A DNA stretch of 64,000 nt from Shinisaurus crocodilurus (taxonomy: Eukaryota > Chordata > Lepidosauria > Squamata > Shinisauridae). Positions 35,671 to 46,542 of the stretch are shown here, piece by piece. Under the pieces are notes generated by a model. It worked only from the letters and a program-made list of their open reading frames with translations, was not told the origin of the DNA and ran no database searches. Within the stretch, counting starts at the first letter, position 1; each line of letters starts with the position of its first letter. Location of the stretch: NCBI GenBank assembly GCA_021292165.1, contig CM037877.1:32996197-33060196 (forward strand), written 5' to 3'. The position numbers and the translations under genes are program-made.

Positions 35671-35726
35671 CTAGTCATCTCCTGTAGTTCCCCTGAATAT
35701 TCAGGGGAACTGCAGGAGATGACTAG
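35671..35726. repeat. 56-bp near-perfect palindrome
   Basis: Two 28-base arms with no spacer and one mismatched pair, centred on GAATATTC. It lies in LINE sequence and appears to be a local inverted duplication. Confidence 0.9.
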
Positions 35727-36091
35727 AACTCCATCAGGCTGGAAAGGGCACTCAGGGGAGACCATGTTGATGGCCCGTCTCATCTTGACATTCCAAAATG
35801 AGACCAAAGCCTCGACAGGATCACCAGCTCTATCCACGGGGAAATCCCCCAGGGCATTCAGGAATCCATCAGGTTCCATAAGTCTCCGGGGGGGGGGGGC
35901 AGACCATGCTAATTGGTCCCCCATCCCTGCAGGGGGGAACTAATGCCAGAAGCCCAAATCTCATCAGGGAATCGTCTGACCATAACAACTGGGCCACTTC
36001 AGACCATCTCTCTCACACCCAGGAGCAAAAACCAAATCAAGGGTATGTTCTACCTAGATGTGGGCCCAATGACAAGCTAGGACATCCCATA

Positions 36092-36264
36092 CAGGCCTGT
36101 GGCTTACGCTGGCTCAGATTGTCTGAGTGTGGAAAGCTAAGCCGGGTCAAGCCTGGTTATTACTTGGATGGGAGACCCCTCCTCTAGTTTCCTGCATTGA
36201 GCAGGGGGTTGGACTCGATGGCCTTGTAGGCTCCTTCCAACTCTATGATCTATGAAATCTATGG
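36092..36264 (+). mobile_element. 5S-rRNA-derived SINE with CR1-like tail
   Basis: GGAAAGCTAAGCCGGGTCAA and ACTTGGATGGGAGACC match the 5S rRNA internal control region. The tail TTGAGCAGGGGGTTGGACTC ... ACTCTATGATCTATGAAATC is CR1-like. Same family as 10968 and 38540. Confidence 0.85.
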
Positions 36265-37292
36265 TTGTCATGGAGGCCATGAAGTCCCAATCCAATCCAA
36301 CACTGGCCTCAGCATGGATGTTCAAGTCCCTAAGGACCAGGATCAGCATCAAGGGCAGGCATGGTTGGGCACCTGCTGATGGCCCACACCCCAGAAGGGG
36401 CCCACTGACAAGAGTCCCCTGGAGTTGCTCTTCCTCTTCAGCATTGCTACCTGCTTGGTTACCTGCCTCTCATTCTGACCCACTGGTGGCAAAAGAGGAA
36501 CTGTAGAGACCTACTTGCTTACTGGCTCTCTGCCTGTCAGGCAAGCAAGTGGTAGCAATGATGAGAAGCAGGAGCAGGAGCAATAGCAGCTGGTGACAAT
36601 GACAGTGAAAAGGTAGACTCATTGAGGGAGGGGGCCCATTGAAGGTGTTTTGCTCAAGGGCCCTCAAAAACTTGGGCTGGCATTGCCCAGGATCACAGTA
36701 CTAGGGTTTTACAACACCACACCCAAGATTGCCTTGGCTAGCTCAGTCAGGGAGGCTGCAATGCAGCAGGTGGACTAGCAGCATCTCCAACCTCTGCCTG
36801 TGGCCCAATCTCTAACCCTGGGAGGAGAGGTCCCCTGGTGAGTATGATGAAATCTTTATGGACCACGGCAACTCCCCCACTGACCCTCCAGCCTGTGATG
36901 GTGCTGCACCAACTACCTGGGTGGGCACAGCTGGGTAAGATCAACCCTTCCCAGCTCAGCAACCCAGGTCTTGATGATGCACACTAGGTCGGCTTCCTCA
37001 TCCACAATTAAATAATGGGTGAGTGAGATCTTACTATAAACTGATCTGGCATTCAACAGCACACCCACCAGGCTGGAGGATGATGTAGCAGAGCTACCAG
37101 AATACTGAAAGATGGTAGGAGGGCCAGAAAGCAGGACAGCCTGCAGACATCTGTCCCTCTTTCTTCCCCGATGACCCATCCTTCCTCCAATGCCATACCT
37201 CCCTTGACCCATGACCACTGCTATAGGAATGCCCCTCCCAACTGCCCCCTCCCCACTATTCTGCCAAGGCATATGATGATTCCTAACCAGCC

Positions 37293-37316
37293 ACACACAC
37301 ACACACACACACACAC
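37293..37316. repeat. (CA)n microsatellite
   Basis: About 12 CA units. Confidence 0.9.
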
Positions 37317-37895
37317 CTAACCTCACACAATCACCCCTTCCTCTCTCCTACAGTAAACTCACCACATCCACTCACCTCATATAACCACTCACACTCACCA
37401 TGACAGTATTCACTACCTACCAATCACTTCATTCATTTCTTTGATATGAATAGCCTGCCAATAATCATCCAAGACCACTGTTAATAAAACACCAGCAAAT
37501 CCTACAACACTGGAGTGGTAATTTTCACGGGGAGGATGAGCCAGGCAAGAAACACTCACAGCACAGCCTCACCCCCACCCCCAGCTCTCAACTGGGTCCA
37601 AGTGTCCCACACACAGCTATGCAGCTACATAGTACATATTATGGAACCATGGGAGCATACAACATAATTTGGTGGCTATCTTTTTGGCAAGGCAAGTGTT
37701 GAAGAAGCATAATTGAATTTCTGCAGTAGGCAAATGATGTTGCTTTTAACCAGCTCAGACTTAAAATGAAACTATTTAGAACTGAAAATTTCAGAACAAT
37801 CTGTTAGACGTATTCAGTATGCTATCAAAATATGCTTTCTTAAACTAGAATGAAACTACAAGCTATATGCATATACTAAAATGAACTCTTTTCAG

Positions 37896-38079
37896 ATGAC
37901 AGTAAAGATGTAGATTCATTGTCAGACGACCCCACGCACAACAGCAATCAGAATAACAGCAATTGTTCCTCTCCTTCTCGAATGTCCGATTCAGTTTCTC
38001 TAAATACTGACAGTAGCCGTGAAGCATCACTGTGCTCTCCGGAAAAAGAAACTAACATGGCTGTCACTTCCAAAATCAG
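37896..38079 (+). CDS. LRRC7: LRRC7 exon 16
   Basis: Encodes (D)DSKDVDSLSDDPTHNSNQNN, then SNCSSPSRMSDSVSLNTDSS and a tail ending TSKI(R). The Ser/Asn-rich composition and the SRMSDSVSLNTDSS block match LRRC7. Acceptor TTTTCAG. Donor GTTTGA is weak but fixed by phase and homology. Confidence 0.94.
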
Positions 38080-38539
38080 GTTTGAAAAATAGTATTCAGT
38101 AAGACTATTTGGAATATTAATTTATTTGGAAAACTGGCTAAATGTTTCACTTTCTGTGCTAATTTCTTGAATAACTTTTTAAAATGTTGACATTTATTTT
38201 AGAAATTAAATTGTGGATGTATCATTTCCTATAAAAATCATAGAAGAATTCCAATATCATATCTCTAAGGCCAGTTGTTGGCTCCAGTTGCTTGGCCACA
38301 TGATCCTTCTGGTGTGATTTGCTCTTTTGTCCTGAGATGGGATTTGCGCATGAGAGGAGCCTGGTATGTTCCTTTCCATGATGAAAGGCAGCAGTATGAG
38401 GATGAGGGAGAGAGCTGCTCCTTCTTGCCCCACAACGATGGCACCAGAATTGCAGCTTTCAGGAAAGTGGTAGAGGCTGGAAACAATTGCAACCATCCTC
38501 AACTGGTTCTGCCTCACCTGACTTGCCATCAGAAGGCAA
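38080..38539. other. Intron, no recognised feature
   Basis: Intron after exon 16. An open frame at 38275-38586 runs through it but has no recognisable homology. Confidence 0.45.
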
Positions 38540-39298
38540 GAACAGTGGCTCATGCTGCCTCAGCTTGTCTGAGTGTGGAAAGCTAAGCAGGGTCAGGCCT
38601 GGTTATTACAGTAATACCTTGGATTACGAGCATAATTCGTTCCGGAACCATGCTCGTAATCCAAAATACTCGTACATCAAAGCGAGTTTCCCCATTAGAA
38701 ATAATGGGAACTCCGCTGATTCATCCCACAACCATTTAATCACTGCTTTGCCGGCTCCCTGGCAGGGAGCCCCATGGAGGGAGCCGGCAAAGTAGTGATT
38801 AAATGGTTGTAGAATGAATCAGCGGAGTTCCCATTATTTCTAATGGGGAAACTCGCTTTGATGTCCCGGATCCCGGGCTCCCGGCGCCTCGCTGTGCTTT
38901 GCTGGCTCCCGGGCAGGGAGGCGGCGTGAGCGGCCGTGCCTCGCCTCCATGGGGCTCCCAGGCAAGGAGCCGGCGCAGCAGTGCGAGGGACCCGCAGAGT
39001 AAGCAGCTGCGCCTCGTCTCCATGGGGCTCCCTGCTGGCTAGGCAAAGCTGGGGAGCTGGCACTTTAAGGGCTAGTCGCGGGCACAGCGTGTGGCTCGTG
39101 TTGCGAGACTTGCTCGTCTTTCAAATGCAAATAAATGCTAAAATTTTGCTCGTTTTACGAGAAGCTCGCATACCAAGTTACTTGTAATCCGAGGTATTAC
39201 TGTACTTGGATGGGAGACCCCTCTTCTAGTTTCCTGAATTGAGCAGGGGGTTGGACTCAATGGCCTTGTAGGCCCCTTCCAACTCTATGATCTATGAA
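38540..39298 (+). mobile_element. 5S-rRNA-derived SINE split by a TA-element
   Basis: Head GTGTGGAAAGCTAAGCAGGG and GGCCTGGTTATTA up to 38608, then CTTGGATGGGAGACCCC and the CR1-like tail from 39205. Comparison with 36092-36264 shows the SINE was complete before the insertion. Confidence 0.88.
38609..39202. mobile_element. TA-target DNA element with 87-bp-arm hairpin
   Basis: Ends CAGTAATACCTTGGATTACG and (other strand) CAGTAATACCTCGGATTACA. Inserted at a TA that is duplicated (38607-38608, 39203-39204), as in Tc1/mariner and pogo elements. The interior has arms at about 38674-38760 and 38778-38864 with few mismatches. No transposase. Confidence 0.88.
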
Positions 39299-39670
39299 CT
39301 CCTTGTCTTCTTCTCTACTTGCCTCACTGCCATGGGCAAGTGAGGGGCTACTTGCCCCATGGTGCCACAATAGTTATAGCTGATGGATAGCCAGGTAGAT
39401 AGCATAGGGAGGAAAAATTTGTATAGCTTTTGGACACACACAAGCATTTTTCTTTTCATTCTGTCTTCTTGTTTTTGTGTCTTGGCCTATGCATGGCCAG
39501 GTGATGTAGAGCAGTTTAGGTCATTTAAATAGCAACAACTTCCTTCATATTGCTACCAAAAGTGATGTGTGTCTTTGAAGATAATTCCCATATTGGAATA
39601 ATGACTTCAGTGATATATATTGCCTAACATATTTGAGTAGACCTTGGCAAGGAGATAGTCAATATATATA
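39299..39670. other. Intron, no recognised feature
   Basis: Between the SINE and the next TA-element; nothing recognised. Confidence 0.45.
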
Positions 39671-39920
39671 CAGTAATACCTTGGATTGCAAGTAACTTGG
39701 TTTGAGAGCGTTTTGCAAGACAAGCAAAATTTTAAATATTTATTTTTTAAAAATTGACTTGATATACAAGCAATGTCTTGCAATACAAGTACTGCAGTAC
39801 AGCTTAAATTAAACATCTATGTACAAATTTTTTTGGGGGGATTTTGTTTTGATATAAGAGTGTTTTGGATTACAAGCACGTTTCCGGAACGAATTATGCT
39901 CTCAATCCAAGGCATGACTG
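39671..39920. mobile_element. TA-target DNA element, 250 bp
   Basis: Ends CAGTAATACCTTGGATTGCA and (other strand) CAGTCATGCCTTGGATTGAG, flanked by TA on both sides. Related to 38609-39202 by its ends and by GTTCCGGAAC-like inner sequence near the termini. Confidence 0.82.
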
Positions 39921-39924
39921 TATT

Positions 39925-40044
39925 GGGTTGAATCCAGACTTAGTCATACATAGAGGAGATCCATTTAAATCAATGGGACTTGTTAGTCATGACTAACTTG
40001 TCCCTTTGATTTTAGTGGGTCTACTCTGCAGTCTGGATCAAACC
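39925..40044. mobile_element. MITE with GGGTTGAATCCAGAC ends
   Basis: Left GGGTTGAATCCAGACTTAG and right reverse complement GGTTTGATCCAGACTGC, with inner inverted repeat around CAATGGGACTTGTTAGTCAT. Same end sequence as the element holding the solo LTR at 46260. Confidence 0.65.
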
Positions 40045-40151
40045 ACAGTGTTTTAAGATTATGCAAAATGTAATGGATAAATAACTTTGATGGTGGTGAT
40101 AATCAATAATATTCTTCTATTCAATCAAACAATTACACTTTTTGCTTTCAG

Positions 40152-41685
40152 ACAAGAAGATGAAAATTCTAATAGTCTTTTACAAAATGGAGGTGACATA
40201 AATGTCACAGCAGAAGAAAAACTGGATGCTCAAGAAAAAGTTACAAATTTCACTGAATTCAGATTAAATATTGAAGAGAGATTAGCTTTGATTGAGAGAG
40301 GTGTTGAGCTTAATAGTGCTACTGATGAGTCTCACAAATTACACGAAATTAACATGAATATCTGCAAATTGACTGATGAGGAAGTAATACAATCAAATAT
40401 AGTGGAAGAAATAAAAACACAGGAAATATCATCAGTTAAGGGCTTTTTAAACAATAATATGAAAGAAGAAATCGAGCACATGGAAAATGGAAATAAATAT
40501 TCTAACGTATGTCCTATGAATAATGTCAATGGACATTCTGAGGAAGTGCCTCGCTCCACAGGAAAATCAGAGCTAAAGAGAAGTGCTACCATTGAAACAG
40601 ATTCTTCTTCAGAAATGTGTCTTTCAAAGAGCACTGAAGATTTGTCTCCACAAAGGAGTGGGCCAGTTGTGAAATCTCATAGCATAACTAATATGGAGAC
40701 AGGTGCTCTGAAAATCTATGATATTATCAATGACAATGGATCCCAGCAGCCAAATCCAGTGGCAAAATCAGCAGTTATGGTTTCAGATGGAAAAAATATA
40801 GTCCGGAGCAAGTCAGCTACCCTCTTGTATGACCAGCCATTACAAGTGTATCCTGGGTGTTCATCATCATCTGATTTAATATCTACAAAAACAGTGTTCA
40901 AATTTGATTCAAATCATAATCCTGAAGGTACTAATGTAATAAGAGGACAAGGAACTAATGCTTCACAACCATTCACTACCCCCCAGTATAATATCCAGTA
41001 TAGCAACAGTATGGCAGCCAAAGAATCCTTGTGGCCCCCAAAACAAAACTCCCTCGTTGAACAAAGCTGCTTGCCTCAGCGCTTGCCCAGGTCGGATACC
41101 ACAGAGAGCTGCAATTCTGTGAAACATTCTGCCAACATGAATTTCTCTAACCATAACAATGTTAGAGCTAGTGCTGCATATAATATGCATCAAAGGATGG
41201 GTGGAAGGCATATGGAAATGTGGGCTGCTCCACAGAATGACAGACTTGTTTCTGCAGCAACCCGAAATACTCTTCAGCGGCAGAGCAGTGTCTCTTCCAC
41301 TGCTTCAATGAACGTTGGTGATTCTGGGCCTCCACGGCGTCCTCAGGTTCCTGAAGGGGATTATTTAACATACAGGGATTTGCACTCAATGGGAAGAGTC
41401 CCACCAATAATGTCAGGGCCACAAAGACCTCTTTCTGCAAGAACCTATAGTGTTGATGGGCCAAATGTACCTCGACCTCAGAGTGCTCGCCCTTCAGCAA
41501 ATGAAATACCAGAGAGAACTATGTCAGTTAGTGATTTCAATTACTCAAGGACTAGTCCTTCTAAAAGAACAAACCCAAGAGTTAACTCTGAACACTCTCT
41601 GTTAGATGCTCCAGGAAAAGGAAAAGTCCCTCATGACTGGAGGGAACAAGTGCTACGACACATTGAGGCCAAAAAGTTAGAAAAG
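40152..41685 (+). CDS. LRRC7: LRRC7 exon 17 (large exon, low-complexity linker)
   Basis: A 1534-base exon with 511 codons after the split Arg, open throughout. It starts QEDENSNSLLQNGGDI and includes SKSTEDLSPQ, VKSHSITNME, RSKSATLLYDQPLQV, RPLSARTYSVDGPN, RPQSARPS and a final DWREQVLRHIEAKKLEK. All are LRRC7 signatures in family order. The region is predicted to be disordered and is rich in Ser, Asn and Pro; in the family this half carries protein-interaction sites. Acceptor CTTTCAG, donor GTAAAT. The open frame extends upstream to 40087, but those bases are intron because exon 16 joins in phase at 40152. Confidence 0.97.
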
Positions 41686-42366
41686 GTAAATATCTTTACT
41701 ACCTCTCTTTCAACTTAGCATCTTCTTCCTGATTAAACGTATAAAAGCCCAACATTTTAAGGGATGCATGTTCTACAGTTGTGATAGTGTGCTTTAAAAT
41801 TTTAATAATCTCTTTACATGTATAAACAGATGTTCCAAGATGTAAGAGAAGCTAATTTTAGCATGTATCCAGCTACATGTGATAACAGTTACTATATGAC
41901 ATCCTGTGTACATTCTTTGTTTAGAAGAGTGAGCTCCTAAAGTATCTGGGAAGTTCGTTTGTCATAAAATTTAGTAAATGTGAAATGGAAAAGTGATGTG
42001 CCTCATCATGTTTGCAGCTCAGATGTTAAAACCTGATTCATATGGTGCTAGAGTGGCATTGGCTATTGCTCTGGCATTGCTGGGCCCTGCACCACTCCAA
42101 TGACATTTGAATAACAGACTCCTTGGCATTGTCTGATAACAGTCTGGGGAGAGAATGAGAAGTTCCTAAACCAATGCCATGCCTACATGGAGGTGATAGC
42201 ACTGATGTGGGAGCTTTTCATATGATTCAGTTCAGATGTTACTAGGGAAGTGGTAATCATGTTCCTCCAATAAGATATAGATCGGTCCTTCCTTAACACT
42301 TTAGGGTCAAATCAAGCAAACATTTTTTTTACCAACAAAGTTCAAAAACAAAAACAACAAAGTGCC
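41686..42366. other. Intron, no recognised feature
   Basis: First part of the 9.3-kb intron between exons 17 and 18; nothing recognised. Confidence 0.45.
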
Positions 42367-42374
42367 CTCTATCA

Positions 42375-42982
42375 CAGGGGTATCAAACCTCAGGCCTACG
42401 GAGATTCCCTCTGGAGCCCTCTGGAGATTCCCAGATGGGCACACTCCCCTCTCCATGTACCATCCCCTTCCCCCAAATGCCAATCTTTGGGTGGTTTCCT
42501 GGCTTTTGCACATTCCCCTTTCTGCCATTCTTAAAGGTTGAAATGCGTCTCCTAAGGCTTAGTTACTGGCACTATTTTATTTATTTATTTATTATATTTA
42601 TACCACGCCTTTTTTCCTGCAAGGAACCCAAGGCGGCTTGCATAATCCTCCTCCTCCTCCCCTCCATTTTATCCTCACAACAACCCTGTGAGGTAGGTTA
42701 GGCTGAGAGTCAGTGACTGGCCCAAAGTCACCCAGTGGGTTTCATGGCTGAGCGGAGACTAGAACCCGGATCTCCTGAGTCCCAGTCCAACACTCTCACC
42801 ACTACGCCACACTGGCAGTAAGAGCTTTAAGCTAAAATATGCTGGTATTTTTTGTATTCCTTCCACTTTGCTGTTGGCCTTGTCCTGTTTGTCTTCAGTC
42901 CTGCTTATCACTGGAATATGGCCCCCAAGAGCTTATTCTAAGGTGGATTGGCCCTCAGGCTGAAAAAGGTTCAACACTCCAG
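42375..42982. mobile_element. hAT-type element, 608 bp
   Basis: Left end CAGGGGTATCAAACC and right end (other strand) CTGGAGTGTTGAACC, with inner AGGCCTACGG and GGCCCTCAGGC. Flanked by an 8-bp duplication with one mismatch, CTCTATCA (42367-42374) and CTTTATCA (42983-42990). A SINE is nested inside. Confidence 0.75.
42576..42817 (-). mobile_element. MIR/CORE-like tRNA SINE nested in a hAT element
   Basis: Antisense copy with (ATTT)n start, CCTGCAAGGAACCCAAGGCG, CACAACAACCCTGTGAGG and GAACCCGGATCTCC, ending CGCCACACTGGC. Confidence 0.87.
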
Positions 42983-43088
42983 CTTTATCAGTACCTTTGT
43001 AGTGTTGGTCCACGTGAAATTCTTTCATCAGGCCATATTTTGTTCCCAGTAAGTCTATACTTAAAACTTGCTTGGGAAGAGATACAAA

Positions 43089-44097
43089 GCAGCTGTGTGC
43101 ATTAAAAACCCATGCACAAAAATGTGTATGTGTATATGTAGTTCACCTACAACTGATTGCACCAAAATCCTACTTCACGGGCATGCTTGCTCTCCCTCCC
43201 TCCCTCCCTCCCTCCCTCACACTCACACAGAGAGAGAGAGAGAGAGAGCTGGAGGGGATTGTCAAGCAGAACGAGCTGTGTATACTAGTTTACTGTTCAA
43301 ATGGACCGTTTGGGGAGAGGAAGGCTTTTATATGGCAAACTTTGTTTTTAGAGACATGTCTGGTTCTATTGGAGATGTTGGAAGGCTTTGATATTAGTGA
43401 GCATGCTTAAGTAAAGGAGGTTCTTCTCTTGCTTAGTTTGTGGCAACCAGAAGTCAAGAACTGATTTTTCTTTGATTTTTGTCAATAGCAGTCTTGTGGT
43501 GAATTACTAGTACTTTTGAAATAATATTCTGTTAGGTGATTCACACATTACTTTCACCTTGTGTTGAGTGCTGCATGCAATACATACATACATATATAGC
43601 AGCTGTGTGCATTAAAAACCCATGCACAAAAATGTGTATGTGTATATGTAGTTCACCTACAACTGATTGCACCAAAATCCTACTTCACGGGCATGCTTGC
43701 TCTCCCTCCCTCCCTCCCTCCCTCCCTCCCTCCCTCACACTCACACAGAGAGAGAGAGAGAGAGAGCTGGAGGGGATTGTCAAGCAGAACGAGCTGTGTA
43801 TACTAGTTTACTGTTCAAATGGACCGTTTGGGGAGAGGAAGGCTTTTATATGGCAAACTTTGTTTTTAGAGACATGTCTGGTTCTATTGGAGATGTTGGA
43901 AGGCTTTGATATTAGTGAGCATGCTTAAGTAAAGGAGGTTCTTCTCTTGCTTAGTTTGTGGCAACCAGAAGTCAAGAACTGATTTTTCTTTGATTTTTGT
44001 CAATAGCAGTCTTGTGGTGAATTACTAGTACTTTTGAAATAATATTCTGTTAGGTGATTCACACATTACTTTCACCTTGTGTTGAGTGCTGCATGCA

Positions 44098-44107
<10 letters not shown>
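43089..44107. repeat. Tandem duplication of a ~510-bp unit
   Basis: Copy 1 at about 43089-43590, copy 2 at about 43599-44107, same orientation. Essentially identical by eye over the GGAGGGGATTGTCAAGCAGA ... GCTGCATGCAATACATAC region. They differ in the (CTCC)n length (copy 2 about 8 bases longer) and the terminal AT repeat. Confidence 0.93.

Positions 44108-44130
<23 letters not shown>
44101..44130. repeat. (TA)n microsatellite
   Basis: AT alternation at the end of the second 510-bp unit. Confidence 0.85.
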
Positions 44131-44131
<1 letters not shown>

Positions 44132-45439
44132 GTGAGTTTGTTTTCCCTCAAAATTCAGTCTGTCCTCATAGCTATCTGTCTCTTTGTGCAGGAGCAGTTT
44201 GATGTAGAAAATTGTGCCAACCCCCCCCCCCCCACATAAATTCAGAACCTTTAAAAAATAATAACTAAAAATTATTTATTTCCTCTGTAAACCATTATAC
44301 TACTACAATAACAGGGAATTCCAAATGGATTTCAGTTTAAGAGATTACTGCAAAACCTCTTATATAAATGCTAAGGTATTTCATGCAACAAAAATAGTGA
44401 GATATTGTTACATTTGAACAGGAAAATGACAACAGTATGGGGAATGGAGAAAGGCAAATATTTCTACAATATATCTAAAACCTATGTACACGTATCTATT
44501 CAGTGTCATACCCACAGCCTTGAATTGCTTTTCACCAGTTTGTATTGAGGGAATAGCTGCATTACTATTTTATTTTCAGCCTGCTATTAAGGATACAAAA
44601 TTCTGTTTCTAATTCATTTAGAGAGGAACAGAAATGTCTTAAGTTTCTGAACTGACCTTACCCCTCATCTTTCCTGACAGGGGAGCGAGCCATCTCCCGA
44701 CTGAGCTGCTGACCATTCAGGAGCTTGTTTCACTTGCCCCTTGCCTTTCCCAATTGGGAAAGGTGGGCGAAGCTGACCGAGAGGTTGCCTTGAGATAGCC
44801 GCTCAGTTGGAAGCCAGCTTCATCCAGCCTTTGCCTTTCCTGATTGAGAAATGTGAGGGCCAAGCAAAGCCAGTTGAGCGGGTGGGCTCAAGTAGTGCTC
44901 TCTGAGGCAGTGGTTCAGTCAGGAGCCTCTCTCCCATCCCCTCTCCCTTCTCTGAGGGGGCAGGGACTTCAGGGAGGGGCCTCACTGGAGGCCTCTGTGG
45001 GCCCGATTGGGAAGTGCGGTGGACAAGATTTGGCCCATGGATCAGAGGTTGCCCATCCCTACTGTAAATAAAAGTTATAGAAGGAGAGGTATATTTGGCA
45101 TGCAAAATGGTTTCATGTGGCCCACAGCAACTGACAACTGATTGCTGTTCTGTGGCTGAAAATGCAGTGATACCCTACTGCTAGGGTTAACATCTGCACA
45201 CTGAATCTGCAGCAGTTCTGGCATGTCCCTTAGAATAGAGGAGTGCTTTTCTTGAGTATTTGTTTCCACTGTCGGAAGCACCTGAGGCTGTTTTGGGATA
45301 AATACAGCTTTTCGAATCTGTTGCAGTGTACATTTGGATCTGTTTTCAGACTCAATGGGTAAGTTACACTAAACACGTCTTAGAGCATCTGTGCCCAATA
45401 GATGTAAAATATTTACTATAAAAACCTAGTATAAAATTA
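44131..45439. other. Intron; possible GC-rich hAT-type element
   Basis: A GC-rich block at about 44680-45057 ends GGTTGCCCATCCCTACTG, like the right end of a hAT element. No matching left end or duplication could be fixed. The rest is unassigned. Confidence 0.4.
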
Positions 45440-45655
45440 AATACTTGATTAGCTTCCGCCGGGCATTAAAAATGTGGCTTTTCAGGCGGGAATATGGGGT
45501 GAGTTAGGATTTTTAAGTTTTGTACTGTTTTTAATTGTGTTTTATACTGTGTGTGTGTGTGTGTGTGTCCCCTTGTATTTTATTGCATTGTACATTGCTC
45601 AGAGTGGCTGGATGTCTGGCCAGATGGGCGATTCATAAATATAATAAATAAATAA
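45440..45655 (+). mobile_element. L2-clade LINE 3' end
   Basis: Ends GGCTGGATGTCTGGCCAGAT then GGGCGATTCATAAATATAAT, the same 3' end as the LINE finishing at 27541. Contains a (GT)n tract. Confidence 0.8.
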
Positions 45656-46259
45656 AATGTTGCAATTAATATTGCCAGTCTCCAACAAAACTGCTCACCA
45701 ACAGGTCAAGGGTGAAAAAGTCCTTGGGAGTAAGGATGCTCCAGGGCCAGATATCTATAGGGAGGTTGCATTACAGCAGCTAAATTATGCTGCCAGAAAA
45801 ACCTGGAGTAGATTTTTGGGAAAGGGAGCTTGTGTTCTGAATGGCATCAGCAAGGGTTTCTTCTTCCCTTTCTCCTCATTTCTCTTTCTGAGAATATTGT
45901 ACATTTGCCTAAGGAATTGGCAGCGCCATTTTCAATCTCTCTCTCTCTTGCTCAGTATTGTGCTTATCTTCTGTTCCTGTCCCAGTCCATGTGCAAAGCT
46001 GCTTCCTCCATGCAGTCTCTTTTGCTTCCCTCCCTCCATCAAATATCTTCCTCCTGGATCACAGCAGCTAAAGAACTTTTGCAGCCCCAATCTCCTTCAC
46101 TTACCCCGAGAAAAGATTTCAAATACCTTCCAGTCAACCAGCTCCTTCTGCTTCATTCCAAATGCAGGTAGATTTTAAAACAGCAACAAGGAAGGTTTGC
46201 TTTGTAAATTGATTGGGTAGGAAAGCAGTAATGGATTTTTGTGTGGAGTGGAAGAATGT
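45656..46259. other. Intron, no recognised feature
   Basis: An open frame of 173 codons lies here (45657-46178), hydrophobic and Ser-rich, with no recognisable homology or splice signals. I read it as chance. Confidence 0.4.
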
Positions 46260-46542
46260 GGGTTGGATCCAGACTTGTGGGGATCAGAACTCTGGACACT
46301 TTTGCAGGTCGAAGTGGTGATGTTTATTGATTTCTCCTTCCCCTGCAGTCCTCTGTACCTCCTGAACATCTGCTCTGGAGAGTCGGGGGATTTTCCAGAA
46401 CAATGTGGGAGATGACATTGGGAGATACAAGGAGAAAGAAGAATTGGCTAAATCTTCTCTCTCCCCTGTCCAGTTTGAGCTCTCTGCTGGATCTCAAGCC
46501 CTTCCACAAATAGAAAGAGTTCCTCTGTTCTCAGAAGGAAAC

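Larger units (their letters stand above)
34955..37620 (-). mobile_element. L2-clade LINE, long decayed copy
   Basis: From right to left: GGVAVVHKDFIILTRGPLLP (about 36860), LVLRDLNIHAEAS (about 36330), the linker near 35900, FQTESSGV, SGFRPGFSTELALVAQMDN (about 35180), and LLFNLSAAFVTIDHSILLDH (about 35060). Many stops. Interrupted by a 5S-type SINE at 36092 and a palindromic junction at 35671. Confidence 0.8.

Noticed and set aside
40087..40151. A start codon at 40087 for an independent 543-codon gene
   Set aside because: The bases 5' of 40152 are intron with a normal CTTTCAG acceptor; exon 16 joins in phase at 40152.
43089..44107. CRISPR-like or satellite array
   Set aside because: Only two long units with no spacer structure; a simple tandem duplication in a vertebrate intron.
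45657..46178. Open frame of 173 codons
   Set aside because: Starts in a LINE tail, has overlapping open frames, no splice-site or family support.
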